Below are positions 44,876-55,648 of a DNA stretch of 64,000 nt, piece by piece. The position numbers and the translations under genes were made by a program. This DNA is from Castanea sativa (taxonomy: Eukaryota > Streptophyta > Magnoliopsida > Fagales > Fagaceae): contig NC_134017.1 in the NCBI RefSeq assembly GCF_040712315.1, positions 20,299,822 to 20,363,821 of the forward strand, in the 5' to 3' direction. Within the stretch, counting starts at the first letter, position 1. Each line of letters starts with the position of its first letter. The notes under the pieces were generated by a model. That model was given only the letters and a program-made list of their open reading frames with translations, searched no databases and was not told where the DNA came from.

Positions 44876-45190
44876 CTACAAAGTCATCCATACTTCCAGG
44901 TTAGTAGGATCCAAGAACAACGACAATGCACTCATGTATTCTGTTGAACCTTTTGTAACTTCATCCAACTTGTCAAGCTCTAAGATACAATGACGAATTA
45001 TATAGGACTCAGCCATGTCCCCAACAATTTTAGCTAAGAAAGTGTCACAAAGTTTTCCAATTGTTTTATCAATCCTACCTATAGTGGTCTCTTTCCCATC
45101 ACAACATCTACAATGTGGCCCAACAACAGAGCTAGTACTCCTACATCTACACCTATAGACATCATGATTGTCATCATCAAAACTCTATAC
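44876..45190 (-). pseudogene. C-terminal remnant, possibly Myb/SANT-like (L10-interacting type)
   Basis: A continuous minus-strand frame of about 100 codons closing with TAG at 44878-44876: CDGKETTIGRIDKTIGKLCD, then DMAESYIIRHCILELDKLDE, then GSTEYMSALSLFLDPTNLEV and WMTL. It resembles the C-terminal region (LDKLDEV... short helices) of plant Myb/SANT-like proteins related to Harbinger-associated factors. The N-terminal DNA-binding domain is absent and there is no start. The family assignment is tentative. Confidence 0.35.
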
Positions 45191-45774
45191 CTACTTTCTC
45201 AAGTTGTGACTCGTTGCGACTCGTTGCGACTCTAATGGGGTGAGTGAGATGAGGTGCTTCACATCAACTAGATCATTAGTGTAAACCTCAAATAAACTCT
45301 ACACCTAATTTCCCAAGTATTCACATATCTTTGATATTATATACACAATGTTTCACTCAATAGAAACAAGTAGCAAGGAAAATACACCCTCATCACAAAG
45401 GTCACTAACCTAAAACCTCATTCTAAATCAACATATGACAACTGAAACAACACGAGGGACTGTTCCTTGCAAATTACAACAAAACACCACCATTGTACCT
45501 AGGCCCCATCAAATCTATCACAATTTCTCCCTTTATATATAACTGTGTGTGTGCTCTCTTTTTGCAGATACATTTTCTGACATGACAAAGAAACTAATAT
45601 TGTCTTGATGGAAATATGTGTCTAAAATAGTTACTCCACATGCAACAAAACCATTCATTAATCATCCTCCATCGGACATTCCACAAGCAACATTGAATAT
45701 GCAATAAGAAAATAAATAGAAAACAAACAAGCCCTCTAATTTATAAAGCAACAAATCTACCAAAGCAATTTGTA
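45191..45774. other. Intergenic, nothing recognised
   Basis: Includes a short repeat GTTGCGACTCGTTGCGACTC at 45204-45228. No coding support upstream of the Myb-like remnant. Confidence 0.4.
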
Positions 45775-45783
45775 ATTAATTTA

Positions 45784-46015
45784 GGCCACAATATTTTTTG
45801 TCCCTAAAGTTTGTATGAATTTCATTTTTCATCCTAAACTTTAAAAAGTTCAATTTTTGTTTCTTAACTTTTTAAATAGTTTAGGGACAATTTTTTTCAA
45901 TAGTTTAGGAATGAAATAGGATATTTTTTAAAGTCAAAGGAAAAAAGTGTAACCCTTTCAATAACTTAGGAACAGATAAATGAACTTTCTTAGGAATGAA
46001 AACAATATTCTAGCC
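45784..46015. mobile_element. Mutator-type MITE, 232 bp, 9-bp TSD
   Basis: ATTAATTTA flanks both sides (45775-45783, 46016-46024). Ends GGCCACAATATTTTTTGTCC and the inverse of CATTCCTAAG (GGCTAGAATATTGTTTTCAT) are imperfect inverted repeats. The interior repeats (T/A)AACTTT and TAGTTTAGG words facing each other. Confidence 0.85.
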
Positions 46016-46020
46016 ATTAA

Positions 46021-46282
46021 TTTATAAACCAATAGATCCCCCAAAGCATACAAAACCCATATAAGAATCATTCATTAATCACATGCATCAATAGAGATTT
46101 CTCTTTAAAGAAATTAATAAAAAAGATAGAGATCTCCTTAACTAATAGATCCACCAAAGAGATTTTTCTTCAAAGAAACAAATAAAAACTAACAACAGAA
46201 ATATAGATTTCCTCAAGAACCAAACATCAAATTCATAACCAATAAATCTGCCATAGAGATTTCTTCAAAGAAAATGATAAAA

Positions 46283-46321
<39 letters not shown>
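46021..46321. repeat. Short degenerate repeats ending in (GA)n
   Basis: Three to four loose copies of CCAATAGATCC.CCAAAG ... GAGATTTCTTCAAAGAAA with about 100-bp spacing, followed by a GA microsatellite (46286-46321, about 18 units). Confidence 0.7.
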
Positions 46322-46323
<2 letters not shown>

Positions 46324-47715
46324 TAGGAGGACAGAGAGTACCAAGTCTCTGAGGTATGTTGGACACACCCCACTCGAAAAGATCCCATAGCTTGCAGAAA
46401 GCAGAGATTGATGAAGAAATGGCAAATTACAGCCCACTTGAAGATTCGGAAGAGCAAGAAAACAGGACCAAAAAAGAAGAAGAGAAGAAAAAGAGAGGAG
46501 AAAGAATAAAAACTAAAGGGGCAGCAAGGCATTGGGTGTGAACCCCGAAAAGTGGATCCCAACCACTTTAGTAGAAATTGTAAGTAGAATGCAAAGTGAA
46601 AATCCTCAGCTTTGGATATTCTCATTTTTGATTTAGAAAACGAGAAATAGAAAATAAATTTCATAGATCCTAAAATTGCTAACCAAACAACCCATTGTTT
46701 TTTGCAAAATGCATTTTATGCATAGAAGCTATGAAATGAATTCTCAATAGAGATGCCAAACACAACCTTATTATTCAATTTTAGTCCTAGGATGTGTTCT
46801 GTATAAACCATAAGAAAACTGATATTACAACAGTATAGGCCATTTTGTTCCTGTTCCAAAATTATCAAACTTCTCTCTAGGATGCCCAGAGATCCTCTTC
46901 AAACATTTTTGGGAAACCTTAAAGAACTATAGAAACATTAAGTTTGGATTTTTTTTTGGACATATTCAGAATTAATACTTGAATATACTTTTCTTGTTAG
47001 GCAAAAGTGAACTAAGCTTTGCCCAAAACGTATAGTTCAAGCTTGTATATGGAAGAAAAGGAAGCATAACTACATAAGATAGTCAATAGGCAGAGTCATA
47101 TCATGCAATGATTGGCTTCTTGAATAATATGCTAAATAGGTGCTAGTATGGATGATGAACAACAGTCAACAGTGATTGTAATTATATTCCACCTTAGCAA
47201 CAATCAAAAGTTTGCAATTTATAGGACATTGCAACTAGACTGTAGACCAACAAGTTTGAAAAGCTAAAACATTATAAATATTATAAAAAAAAAAACTGCA
47301 TGGACAATTTTTCATTATGTTTTGAATGATAGATTAATTAGATCCAACAACATATGTAGCTAACCTTGTAATCTAGTTCCTAGATATAAATCCATAGTTG
47401 CAAACCTACCATGAGCAAGAGAATGAACATCGAATTATCATATATAAAAAGGTATAATGCATGAACCTCAAAGCTTGGGTTTGCAAATCAATGCTTCTCA
47501 TTTCTCAGTGCAGCGTACAATGCAAAGTGAAATAGTAAGTAGAATGCAAAGTGAAAATCCTCCAATTTGGGCAAAGTGAAAATCCTCTTAATAGGAAGAA
47601 AAGGTATAAATAGTAAGTTATTTATAATTCTACTACATCCCTATTATGATCAATGATAAGTGTAAAGATAAAAGTTTAAATCTCAAAGCAGGGTCTTACC
47701 ACAACAGCATTACTT
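46322..47715. other. Intergenic, nothing recognised
   Basis: 46322-46560 is a purine-rich, less AT-rich island (GAAGAGCAAGAAAACAGGAC) with no recognised protein. The remainder is AT-rich. Confidence 0.4.
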
Positions 47716-47985
47716 CTATTTTGGAGGAAGATTTCTCAGAACAGATAAGTACGTCTTGAATTCTTTGCTGAAAGCTGTCACTTCTGTGGTGATATCATCT
47801 ATCTTATCATTGGCTTCACAGTTGTCAACCCATGTGACCGCCTTGATCACATCTATTGTGGTTCCTGCAGGATCATTGTAGTCTAGAGTGTATCCAATAC
47901 CACAAGTTTTGAGTGCAACATTGATGAGACCTTGGATCACCACAAACTGTGTTATCAAACGCATTGCCCAACTGCCAGTCATACC
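47716..47985 (-). pseudogene. Unidentified exon-like frame
   Basis: A minus-strand 88-residue frame ending PPK and stop: SWAMRLITQFVVIQGLINVA, LKTCGIGYTLDYNDPAGT, DDITTEVTAFSKEFKTYLSV. Good amino-acid composition and a possible acceptor upstream (TAGCCTCAG at about 48010) make it exon-like. It could be the last exon of the gene whose other piece is duplicated at 48738-48935 and 49982-50165. No family recognised. Confidence 0.4.
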
Positions 47986-48737
47986 ACCAGAGGATTATAC
48001 ATACTTTCCTGAGGCTATTTTAGCCTCTACATACACAGACATGGCAAAATGGGTCATAATTTTTTAACCCAACCCGATTGACTTGTAACCTGATTGACCT
48101 GTTTAAAAATAACCTGTTTTGACTCGCAACCCGATTGACTCGACCCGAGCGCAACTCGACTTGCCCTTTTTGCCACGTCTACTAACGTTGAGTAGATTGA
48201 GATTGAGGTATAATTCTTATAAAATATTTACTTATTCTTCTTCACTTAATATATTATGTACTCCATTATAATTTGTCATTCTTTACTTGCCACCTTTATT
48301 TTCTCTTCCTACTTTAAACAAATCGAAAATTAAACCAAGATTAACTTCTAGAAAGCTGGAACAAGAGTTGCACCAAATTTGGGTATCAAGTGTTTAGTGG
48401 CAATTGGTAAATGGTAACAGTATCACCAGTGAGAATCTAATCACAGTTAAGAAACTTAGAAACAATTGACAGACTGCATCTATTTAAAAAAAAAAAAAAA
48501 ACTTGTCTGAAAAATACGAGTAAACTTAACCTCTCCCGCGACCCGTTTAAAAATGATCCACTTTAACTCATGACCCGATTGGCCCACAAACCCGATTAAC
48601 TTGACCCACCCGTTTGGCCATGTCTACATACACAACAACAACAACAAAAAACACACAACAACAAAAAAACACATTAGAAAAGGAACCTAACGGACACAAC
48701 AACAAAAAATGATAAAAGGAATAGTGAAGTTTGGTAC

Positions 48738-48935
48738 CCATTTGATTAGGGCCAATCCAGATCCACCTCATCTTGTACTTCCACAAAGCTTTGTATTGAG
48801 CAAGCTCCTCAGCAGCTTTTTTGATGGACTTCATCCCCCTTAGTACCTCAGAAGAAGTTTCTGCTGGAGCAGATAGGTGGAGGCAAGGATTTGTAGAGCT
48901 GGCTTCATCTTCATATCTCCGTACGTGTGAGTTGG
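48738..48935 (-). pseudogene. Exon-like segment, duplicate copy 1
   Basis: Minus strand: VLRGMKSIKKAAEELAQYKA, LWKYKMRWIWIGPNQMG, then a potential donor ATGG|GTACCA at 48738/48737. Conserved with copy 2 at the protein level through this segment while the flanking translation differs, so the exon is likely only the second part. Function unknown. Confidence 0.45.
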
Positions 48936-49981
48936 GGTTTGGGTGAGAATGAGTTATGATTGTGTTGTAAGTGTGGGTTGGGGGTTTGGGTGTCTGCGTG
49001 TGTGAAGGGTGAGTTGGGGTTTGGGTTCTCACTCTTCATCTTCCAAGAGTCGCTTCTGGGGAGTTTTTGTCTAAATATTTCTTATTTTCAAAAGGAACTT
49101 GGAGGGGTTTCCCCTTGCGAGACAAGCATTTCCTGCAAACATCAGTACAAGGCAAGGTGTCAATTAGTGAGAGTGACAAGTGTCCTAGGTCTTGTGCAAT
49201 GCACATGATCAATTAACTCAAATTCAATGACTAACGGTGTTAGAATTTTAATTTAGAACCATTTGCTCTCTCTAAATCAGATGTTCTCTCTCATCCTTCG
49301 TGCTCAGTCTAGTCACATCTACTCATTCCCTCTCCACCTAGGGCTGGCTGAATAGGTGAGTAAAAGATGCGGTCTCCTAAGGGCCCAAGTAAAAAAAAGG
49401 CTCTCAAATTTTAACCAATAAGGTTATTTATAATTAATAAATAAAATAATTTTTTTTTCCAAATGAAAAACAAATAGAAAAAGAGAAAAATGCAACATCC
49501 ACAATATTTTTCACAACACTATTGCAACTAATGCTAAGTAGTAGGTTATTACAACCAGTTATTGATGGAAAAAATAATAATTATAGTGATATTTTCAAAT
49601 AGAAAACAAAAAGCAACTTAAAACCTAAAATTTGTTGTAAAAAATATTGTAAATGTTGCACTTCTAAAAAAAAATAAGAATAATAATAAGAGTTGAGTTG
49701 ACAGATTGCATCTATTTAAAAAAAAAAAAAAAAAAACTTGTTTGAAAAATACGAGTCAACTTGACTCGTCCCGCGACCCGACTCGACCCGCAACCTGATT
49801 GACCCGTTTAAAAATGATCTGTTTTAACTCGCGACTTGATTGACCCGACCTGCCCGTTTTGCCATATCTACATACACAACAACAACAACAAAAAACACAC
49901 AACAACAAAAAAACACATTAGAAAAGGAAACTAACAGAAACAACAACAAAAAATGATAAAAGGAATAGTGAAGTTTTGTAC

Positions 49982-50165
49982 CCATTTGATCAGGGCCAAT
50001 CCAGATCCTCCTTATCTTGTACTTCCACAAAGCTTTGTATTGAGCAAGCTCCTCAGCAGCTTTTTTGGTGGGCTTCATCCCCCTTAGTACCTTAGAAGAA
50101 GGTTTCTGCCGGAGCAGATAGGTGGACGCAAGGATTTGCAGAGCTGGCTTCTTCTTCATATCTCC
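49982..50165 (-). pseudogene. Exon-like segment, duplicate copy 2
   Basis: Minus strand: KPALQILASTYLLRQKPSSK, VLRGMKPTKKAAEELAQYKA, LWKYKIRRIWIGPDQMG, donor ATGG|GTACAA at 49982/49981. Partner of 48738-48935, with a few amino-acid changes. Confidence 0.45.
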
Positions 50166-51232
50166 GTACGTGTGAGTTGGGGTTTGGGTGTCTGAGCGTG
50201 TGAAGGGTGAGTTGGGGTTTGGGTTCTCACTCTTCATCTTCCAAGAGTCACTTCTAGTGAGTTTCTGTCTAAATATTTCTTATTTTTGGAGGGAACTTGG
50301 AGGGTTTTCGCCTTACGAGACAAGCATTTCCTGCAAACATTAGTACAAGGCAAGGTATAAATTAGTGAGAGTGACAAGTGTCCTAGGTCATGTGCAATGC
50401 ACATGACGAGTTAACTCAAATTCAATGACTAACGGTGTTAGAATTTTGCTTTTGAAGCATTTGCTCTCACTAAATTAAATGTTCTCTCTCATGCTTCGTG
50501 CTCAGCCTAGGCACATCTACTCATTCCCTTTCCACCCAGGGCTAGCTGAATAGGTGAGTAAAAGACGCGGTTGCCTAAGGCCCCAAGTAAAGAAAAAGCC
50601 CCCAAATTTTAACCAATAGGGTTATTTATAATTAATAAATAAAATAATATTTTTTTACCAGAAGAAAAACAAATAAAAAAGGAGAAAAATGCAACGTCCA
50701 CAATATTTATCACAACACTTTTGCAACTAATGCTTTGTAGTAGTTTGGTACAACCTATTATTGATGGAAAAAATAATAATTATAGTGATATTTTCAAATA
50801 GAAAATAAAAAGCAACTTAAAACCTAGGATTTGTTGTAAAAAATATTATGAATGTTGCACTTCTAAAAAAAATAAGAATAGTAATAAGTGTTGAGTTAGC
50901 AAACTTTTACTAGTTTGCATTGAAGTCTACCACTAACACTACTATTTTATTTACTACTATCAATCTGCCACATCAATAAGTATGAAAAATTTTGTCCTAT
51001 TTTTTTTTTCTATAAAATTTCTTAAAAAAAGAAAAAAATTTTACGTAGTACATGTTAATTAGTTGTAATTTTGCATCTAAAACAAGATAATCAATTTTTC
51101 CCTTAGGCTCCCAAATGCATCGAGTTGCCCCTGACTATAACACCTCAACTAAGATGGTTTTTCTTGATTGTGGAAGTGAAGACTTCTAGTTGATGTGTCT
51201 TAAGTGTGAAAGACATATTGAACTAGACTATA

Positions 51233-52080
51233 ACCCTAAAAAATGCAAATCAAGGCCAATTGATGATTGGGATGGGGATTTGAATGATTTGAGGACTTCT
51301 ATTATATATCTCTCAAAGATTTCTTCTCCAAAAATTAGGGGTTGATTAGATTGCTTTTGAAATTTCCCCACATCTGACATCCTATTACTTAACAATTTAA
51401 TTTCCATTTGTTTTTTTTTTTATTATTATTATAAAAACACAATGCACAATACATTTATCACAACCCCTAATCCTTAACGCTTACTAAATCCATCCATTTA
51501 AAAAAAAAATTCGGCTAAAAATAAAATCATTGAATACTTTTTTTAATATAATTATAACTAGAAATAATATTCAACTTGAACTCCAAAAATTTTAAAAACA
51601 TATATAAACGTAACATCAAATTACAAAACTATCAACCTGCATTTAGTTATTTGTAAACATAGCATTTATTTAACATAAATGTGCTCTTAAACATATGAGA
51701 AAATTAAACAATTTTATACATTCATTCCTTTTATGCATGAATGAATTGATTAAAACACATTTGACTGTGACATTGTCAAGATATTTTCTAACTATAAACA
51801 TGTATTGAAGGTATTTTAGTCATTTTAGTGATTTCGGTAGATATTTAGTCATTTTAGAGTATTTGGAGTATATTAAACATGAATTAGGGGATGACTAAAT
51901 TACTTCAGAGATTTTCCCACTTTCAGCATACTATTACTTAACAATTTTATTTTCATTTTCCCACTATAAATGTATAAGAACCCCTAATTAGTTTCACTTA
52001 CTAAATTTGTAAATTTTTTATTAAGAAAAAAATCAATTAAAAAATCATTGAATATTCTTTTAAGAAATTAATATAATTAT
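51233..52080. repeat. Duplicated AT-rich block (copy 2), cut at 52080
   Basis: Matches 41866-42760. Alignment stops sharply at AAGAAATTAATATAATTAT (52062-52080); copy 1 continues with TACATCAAATAATG while here GGCGTAAATGCACTTTTAGT begins. Similar sequence reappears at 53345-53600. Confidence 0.85.
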
Positions 52081-52960
52081 GGCGTAAATGCACTTTTAGT
52101 TCTTACATTTTGACTTTTTTCCATTTTAGTCCTGACATTTTAATTTTACTACTTTTAGTCCCTAAATCAATTAACGCGTTCCATTTTGGTCTTTTCCGTT
52201 AGCCCACTAACGGAAATTGCTTAGGTGGCAAACTGAGTGCATTGCTGTCACATTAAATGTTGACGTGGTCAACTAAAAAATAATAAAAAATTTTAATTAA
52301 CATTTAAAAAAAATACCATGTCAGCTTCTAAATATAAAAAAATTATTAATTAATTTTAAAATTAAAACAATAAAATACACCAATTCAGATCTAATTCACT
52401 TTGAACAAGAACAAACAAGAACACAATCACAAGTTTATACATCAACCCAAGAACATCAAGCACAAACCCAAAACCAAACACAAAAAACACAAACTCAAAT
52501 TTAAACATTAACACAAGATCACAAACACAAACAACACAATAAAAAACATAAACCATTTACTTTCAAACTTCCTCTACTTACTCTCAACAGTCAATGGTTT
52601 ATGGTTGAGGAGCTTGTGGCTCTCCCTACTGGACCGCGCCAGCAGACCAAGGAAGAAATCGAGTGCGATCGAACCCAGCTCGACGGGTTCAGATCTTATG
52701 GCTCAAGTAACGGGGACTCAGGTTCTCGTTGGGAGTCTTCTAGGGTTTTCGATGAGGGGAGGAGGAATCGGGAGTCGAATCGGGAGCCGTTGGAACCGTC
52801 TCGGGCTGATGAGACCGACGATTGGGGTGCCACGAAGAAAACTTCGATCAGAGCCAACGGTTTCGATCGGAGGGAGAGAGGAGAGAGAGGGGGTTTCTTC
52901 AAATCAAACAATGAATACATGATATGGTGAAAATTAAAAACACAAGTAAAATGTTGCCAA
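52081..52960 (+). mobile_element. Insertion carrying a gene fragment (type uncertain)
   Basis: Starts abruptly inside the duplicated block with GGCGTAAATGCACTTTTAGT. Then repeated 'TTTTAGTCC' words, a G-free A/C-rich tract (52370-52560) and the eIF4B-like piece. The left junction is clear; the right end and any terminal inverted repeat were not found, so a MULE with captured DNA or a retroposed copy are both possible. Confidence 0.5.
52601..52930 (+). pseudogene. eIF4B-like fragment
   Basis: eIF4B stimulates the eIF4A helicase during translation initiation. The frame from ATG 52601 reads LPTGPRQQTKEEIECDR, FRSYGSSNGDSGSRWESS, PSRADETDDWGATKK, NGFDRRERGERGGFF, matching the low-complexity N-terminal half of plant eIF4B (LPTGPRQR, SRADE.DDW). 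About 109 codons, no RNA-binding tail and no introns; it ends at a random stop. The GC-rich piece stands out against AT-rich flanks, indicating capture or retroposition. Expression is unknown. Confidence 0.65.
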
Positions 52961-53169
52961 GAAAAATCACTATAGAGTAACCTACTACAGCCAAACTTTG
53001 TGCAAATATTTTACTTTAGTAATTAAGAACACATTAGGTCTAATTTTCAATTAATCGAGTCTCAACTGAGGGATAATTGAGCTTTGATCATTCTTAGGTT
53101 GATTGAAGAGTAGTCAAATCTTCATAAGTTCTTTTATTAAACTTATTTTTGTATAAATAGTTTTTAACT
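52961..53169. other. Intergenic, nothing recognised
   Basis: AT-rich spacer. Confidence 0.4.
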
Positions 53170-53315
53170 TTTTTTTTTTTTATACAAGATAGAATTTCTA
53201 ATCTAATCTAATCTAATTTAAGTGTATATGTGTGTGAAACTCCGGCCCTTGCCCCTCACACTCCACAAACATTTATACTTGTTGAGTGACCACCACACCA
53301 AAGGGGGGCGGTGGT
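53170..53315 (-). mobile_element. tRNA-derived SINE (family B)
   Basis: From a T-run: TATACAAGATAGAATTTCTA, a small (ATCTA)n expansion, TTTAAGTGTATATGTGTGTG, then a deletion of part of the box B region, TTTATACTTGTTGAGTGACC, CCACACCAAAGG. Internally deleted relative to 34801. Confidence 0.8.
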
Positions 53316-53344
53316 GTTTTGAACTTGAATGAACATGAATGTAT

Positions 53345-53620
53345 ATTGTCAATTAATTTACTAAAACACATTTGACAGTGAAATTGTCAAGGAATTTTGT
53401 AACTTTATATATGTATTGAGGGTATTTTGGTCATTTAGTGGTTTTGATGCATATTTGGTTTATTTTAGAGTGTTTGTGTTATTTTGAATGTTCTAAGGAT
53501 ATACTTTTTCATTTTAAGAGTTTTGGGGTATTTTGAAAGTTACAAATATTTTGGTTATATTAAGATGTTTTGAAAGTATTTTGGTAATTTTATATGTTTT
53601 TGGTGTGGACACTCTAAGGG
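53345..53620. repeat. Minisatellite-bearing block, third relative of the 41866 block
   Basis: ACTAAAACACATTTGACAGT and GAAATTGTCAAGGAATTTT match 42355-42400, followed by TTTTGGTCATTT-type words, the reverse-strand form of the CCAAAATGACC family. Confidence 0.65.
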
Positions 53621-53929
53621 GCTTAAAGTAGAAAACATTTTGCCTTTTTTTTTTTATTATCAAGATTTTATGCACACGTCAAATAGCAACAAACAATGGA
53701 CTTGTTTTAAAATCATTGTAGGTCTAAACAAACATAGCCTAAGTTTTTTCTGATTATCATTTAATGTGTACATTATTGTGGTCATAACATTTTCCTCTCT
53801 TTGGTGTTAATGTGTACTCCAAGTATTCAAACATTTGCAACCAGTCATTTTTTAATAATAAACATTCTAGATTTTTTGGGTTATCAAATAAGAACCCTAG
53901 CGAAAAAAGTCATCATTGACTACAAGACA

Positions 53930-54084
53930 ACTAGAGGTGGCTAAATCAATCCAAACCCATTTATTCACCCAAAACAATATCTTGAAACCTCTAAAACAAC
54001 CAAAATACTCTCAAAACTTTCAAATTGACCAAAACATCCCTAAACCTATAAGATAACCAAAATATCCCTGAAACTACTAGAATG

Positions 54085-54155
<71 letters not shown>

Positions 54156-54771
54156 ATGAAACCTCTACAATGTCCAAAATACTCTCAAAACCACTAGGAT
54201 GATAATCCCCCCCCCCCAAAAAAACCTCTAAAATGACGAAAATACCTACGAAATGTAAAAATGACTCAAATACTCTTAAAACCTCCAAAAATTGACCAAT
54301 AAGTTATATTATTGGTACTTAGTCATATTATAAAATTATGTTAAAACTAATGATAATGCCTTACAAAGCTAAGCATATGATATTTTTGTGTTTTACAAAA
54401 TAGTAAGCATTACAAAATAAAACATAGGATAATTTTATGTAGTAAGAGTATATCACAAAGCTTGTATCTATAATTTGCCCCTGAAATTTACTACTCTTCA
54501 GGAAATTTCAGGGGCATTTTTGGTCTTTTTGAGGTTTGAAGGTATTTTTATTGTCTTTCTAGAGGTTTTATGGCTACTTTGGTAATTTCATAGGTTTTGT
54601 TGGGGGGGGGGGGGAATTTTAGCTGTTTTGGAGGTTTTAGAGGTATTTTGGTAGTTTTATAGGGTTCTAGGGTATTTTGATAATTTTGAAAACTTGGGGG
54701 CATTTTGGTAATTTTATAGATTTAATGGTATTTTGGCCATTTTTGAGGTTTTAGTGGTATTTGTGTGTGTG

Positions 54772-54804
<33 letters not shown>

Positions 54805-54860
54805 GGGTAATTAGGTGGGTTGGGTTTTACTTATAATAATTGGGTTGAGATTGGGTTATA
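53930..54860. repeat. Minisatellite block with opposed halves and simple repeats
   Basis: Left half (53930-54300) has CCAAAATA/CCTCTAAAATGACC words; right half (54510-54760) has TTTTGGTAATTTTA/GAGGTTTTA words, i.e. the same unit inverted. Outer parts AATCCAAACCCATTTATTCA and GTGGGTTGGGTTTTACTTA also oppose each other. Embedded: (TA)n at about 54087-54153, C-run 54208-54217, G-run 54602-54614, (GT)n then (GA)n at 54763-54805. Confidence 0.75.
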
Positions 54861-54888
54861 ATTAATTGGTTAAATTTGTTATAATTGA

Positions 54889-55648
54889 ACTAGCCTCTGA
54901 GCACGCGCTCATGCGCGTGCTCAAAGGCTCTTCTATTTTTTGGGTAAGGTTTAATGTAGAGCATTTATGATAATTTGGAATTACTACTTTTTTCAATCAC
55001 CAAAAAAAACCTAGGGGTGTGATGAAAAATTATTTCACCACCCATAATACTCATTTTTATCATAAGATTGTTTGCAATTTGTTGAACTCCGAAATCAACT
55101 TTATAACCAACTACCCTCTGAGCACGCCCGTGAGGCTCTTCTATTTTTTGGGTAAGGTTTAATGTAGAGCATTTATTATAATTTGGAATTACTACATTTT
55201 TCAATCACAGAAAAAAACCTAGGGATGTGATGAAAAATTATTTCACCGCACATAATTTGCAAACAATCTTATGATAAAAATGAGTATTATGGGTGGTGAA
55301 ATAATTTTTCATCACACCCCTAGGTTTTTTTTGGTGATTGAAAAAAGTAGTAATTCCAAATTATCATAAATGCTCTACATTAAACCTTACCCAAAAAATA
55401 GAAGAGCACTAGTCGAGAGATAGTTGGTTATAAAAGTTGATTTCGGAGTTCAACAAATTGCAAGCAATCTTATGATAAAAATGAAGTATTATGAATTGGT
55501 GAAATAATTTTTCATCACACCCCTAGGTTTTTTTTGGTGATTGAAAAAAGTAGTAATTCCAAATTATCATAAATGCTCTACATTAAACCTTACCCAAAAA
55601 ATAGAAGAGCCTTTGAGCACGCGCATGAGCGCGTGCTCAGAGGCTAGT
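54889..55648. mobile_element. Foldback of four Helitron 3'-end modules
   Basis: Two modules face left (about 54889-55111 and 55112-55260) and two face right (about 55250-55411 and 55420-55648). The outer ends are exact inverses: ...AGGCTCTTCTATTTTTTGGG and GAGCACGCGCATGAGCGCGT then GCTCAGAGGCTAG|T. A GC-rich hairpin (GAGCACGCGC/GCGCGTGCTC) ending 5 nt before CTAG, with T following, is the Helitron 3' terminus. The left-facing outer end could terminate the minus-strand Helitron at 56-62.6 kb. Confidence 0.75.

Larger units (their letters stand above)
48466..50900. repeat. Tandem duplication, period 1232 bp
   Basis: Unit 1 is 48466-49697, unit 2 is 49698-about 50900. Both start TTGACAGA.TGCATCTATTTA with an A-run, pass through a CCCGATTGACCCG-rich stretch, the (ACA)n run, an exon-like segment, GTGAGAGTGACAAGTGTCCT-type sequence and TTTTAACCAATA.GGTTATTT. 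Divergence is moderate, with small indels. Confidence 0.92.

Noticed and set aside
46213..46664. Minus-strand frames with Ser-Leu runs
   Set aside because: Generated by the (GA)n microsatellite; flanking translation is hydrophobic noise.
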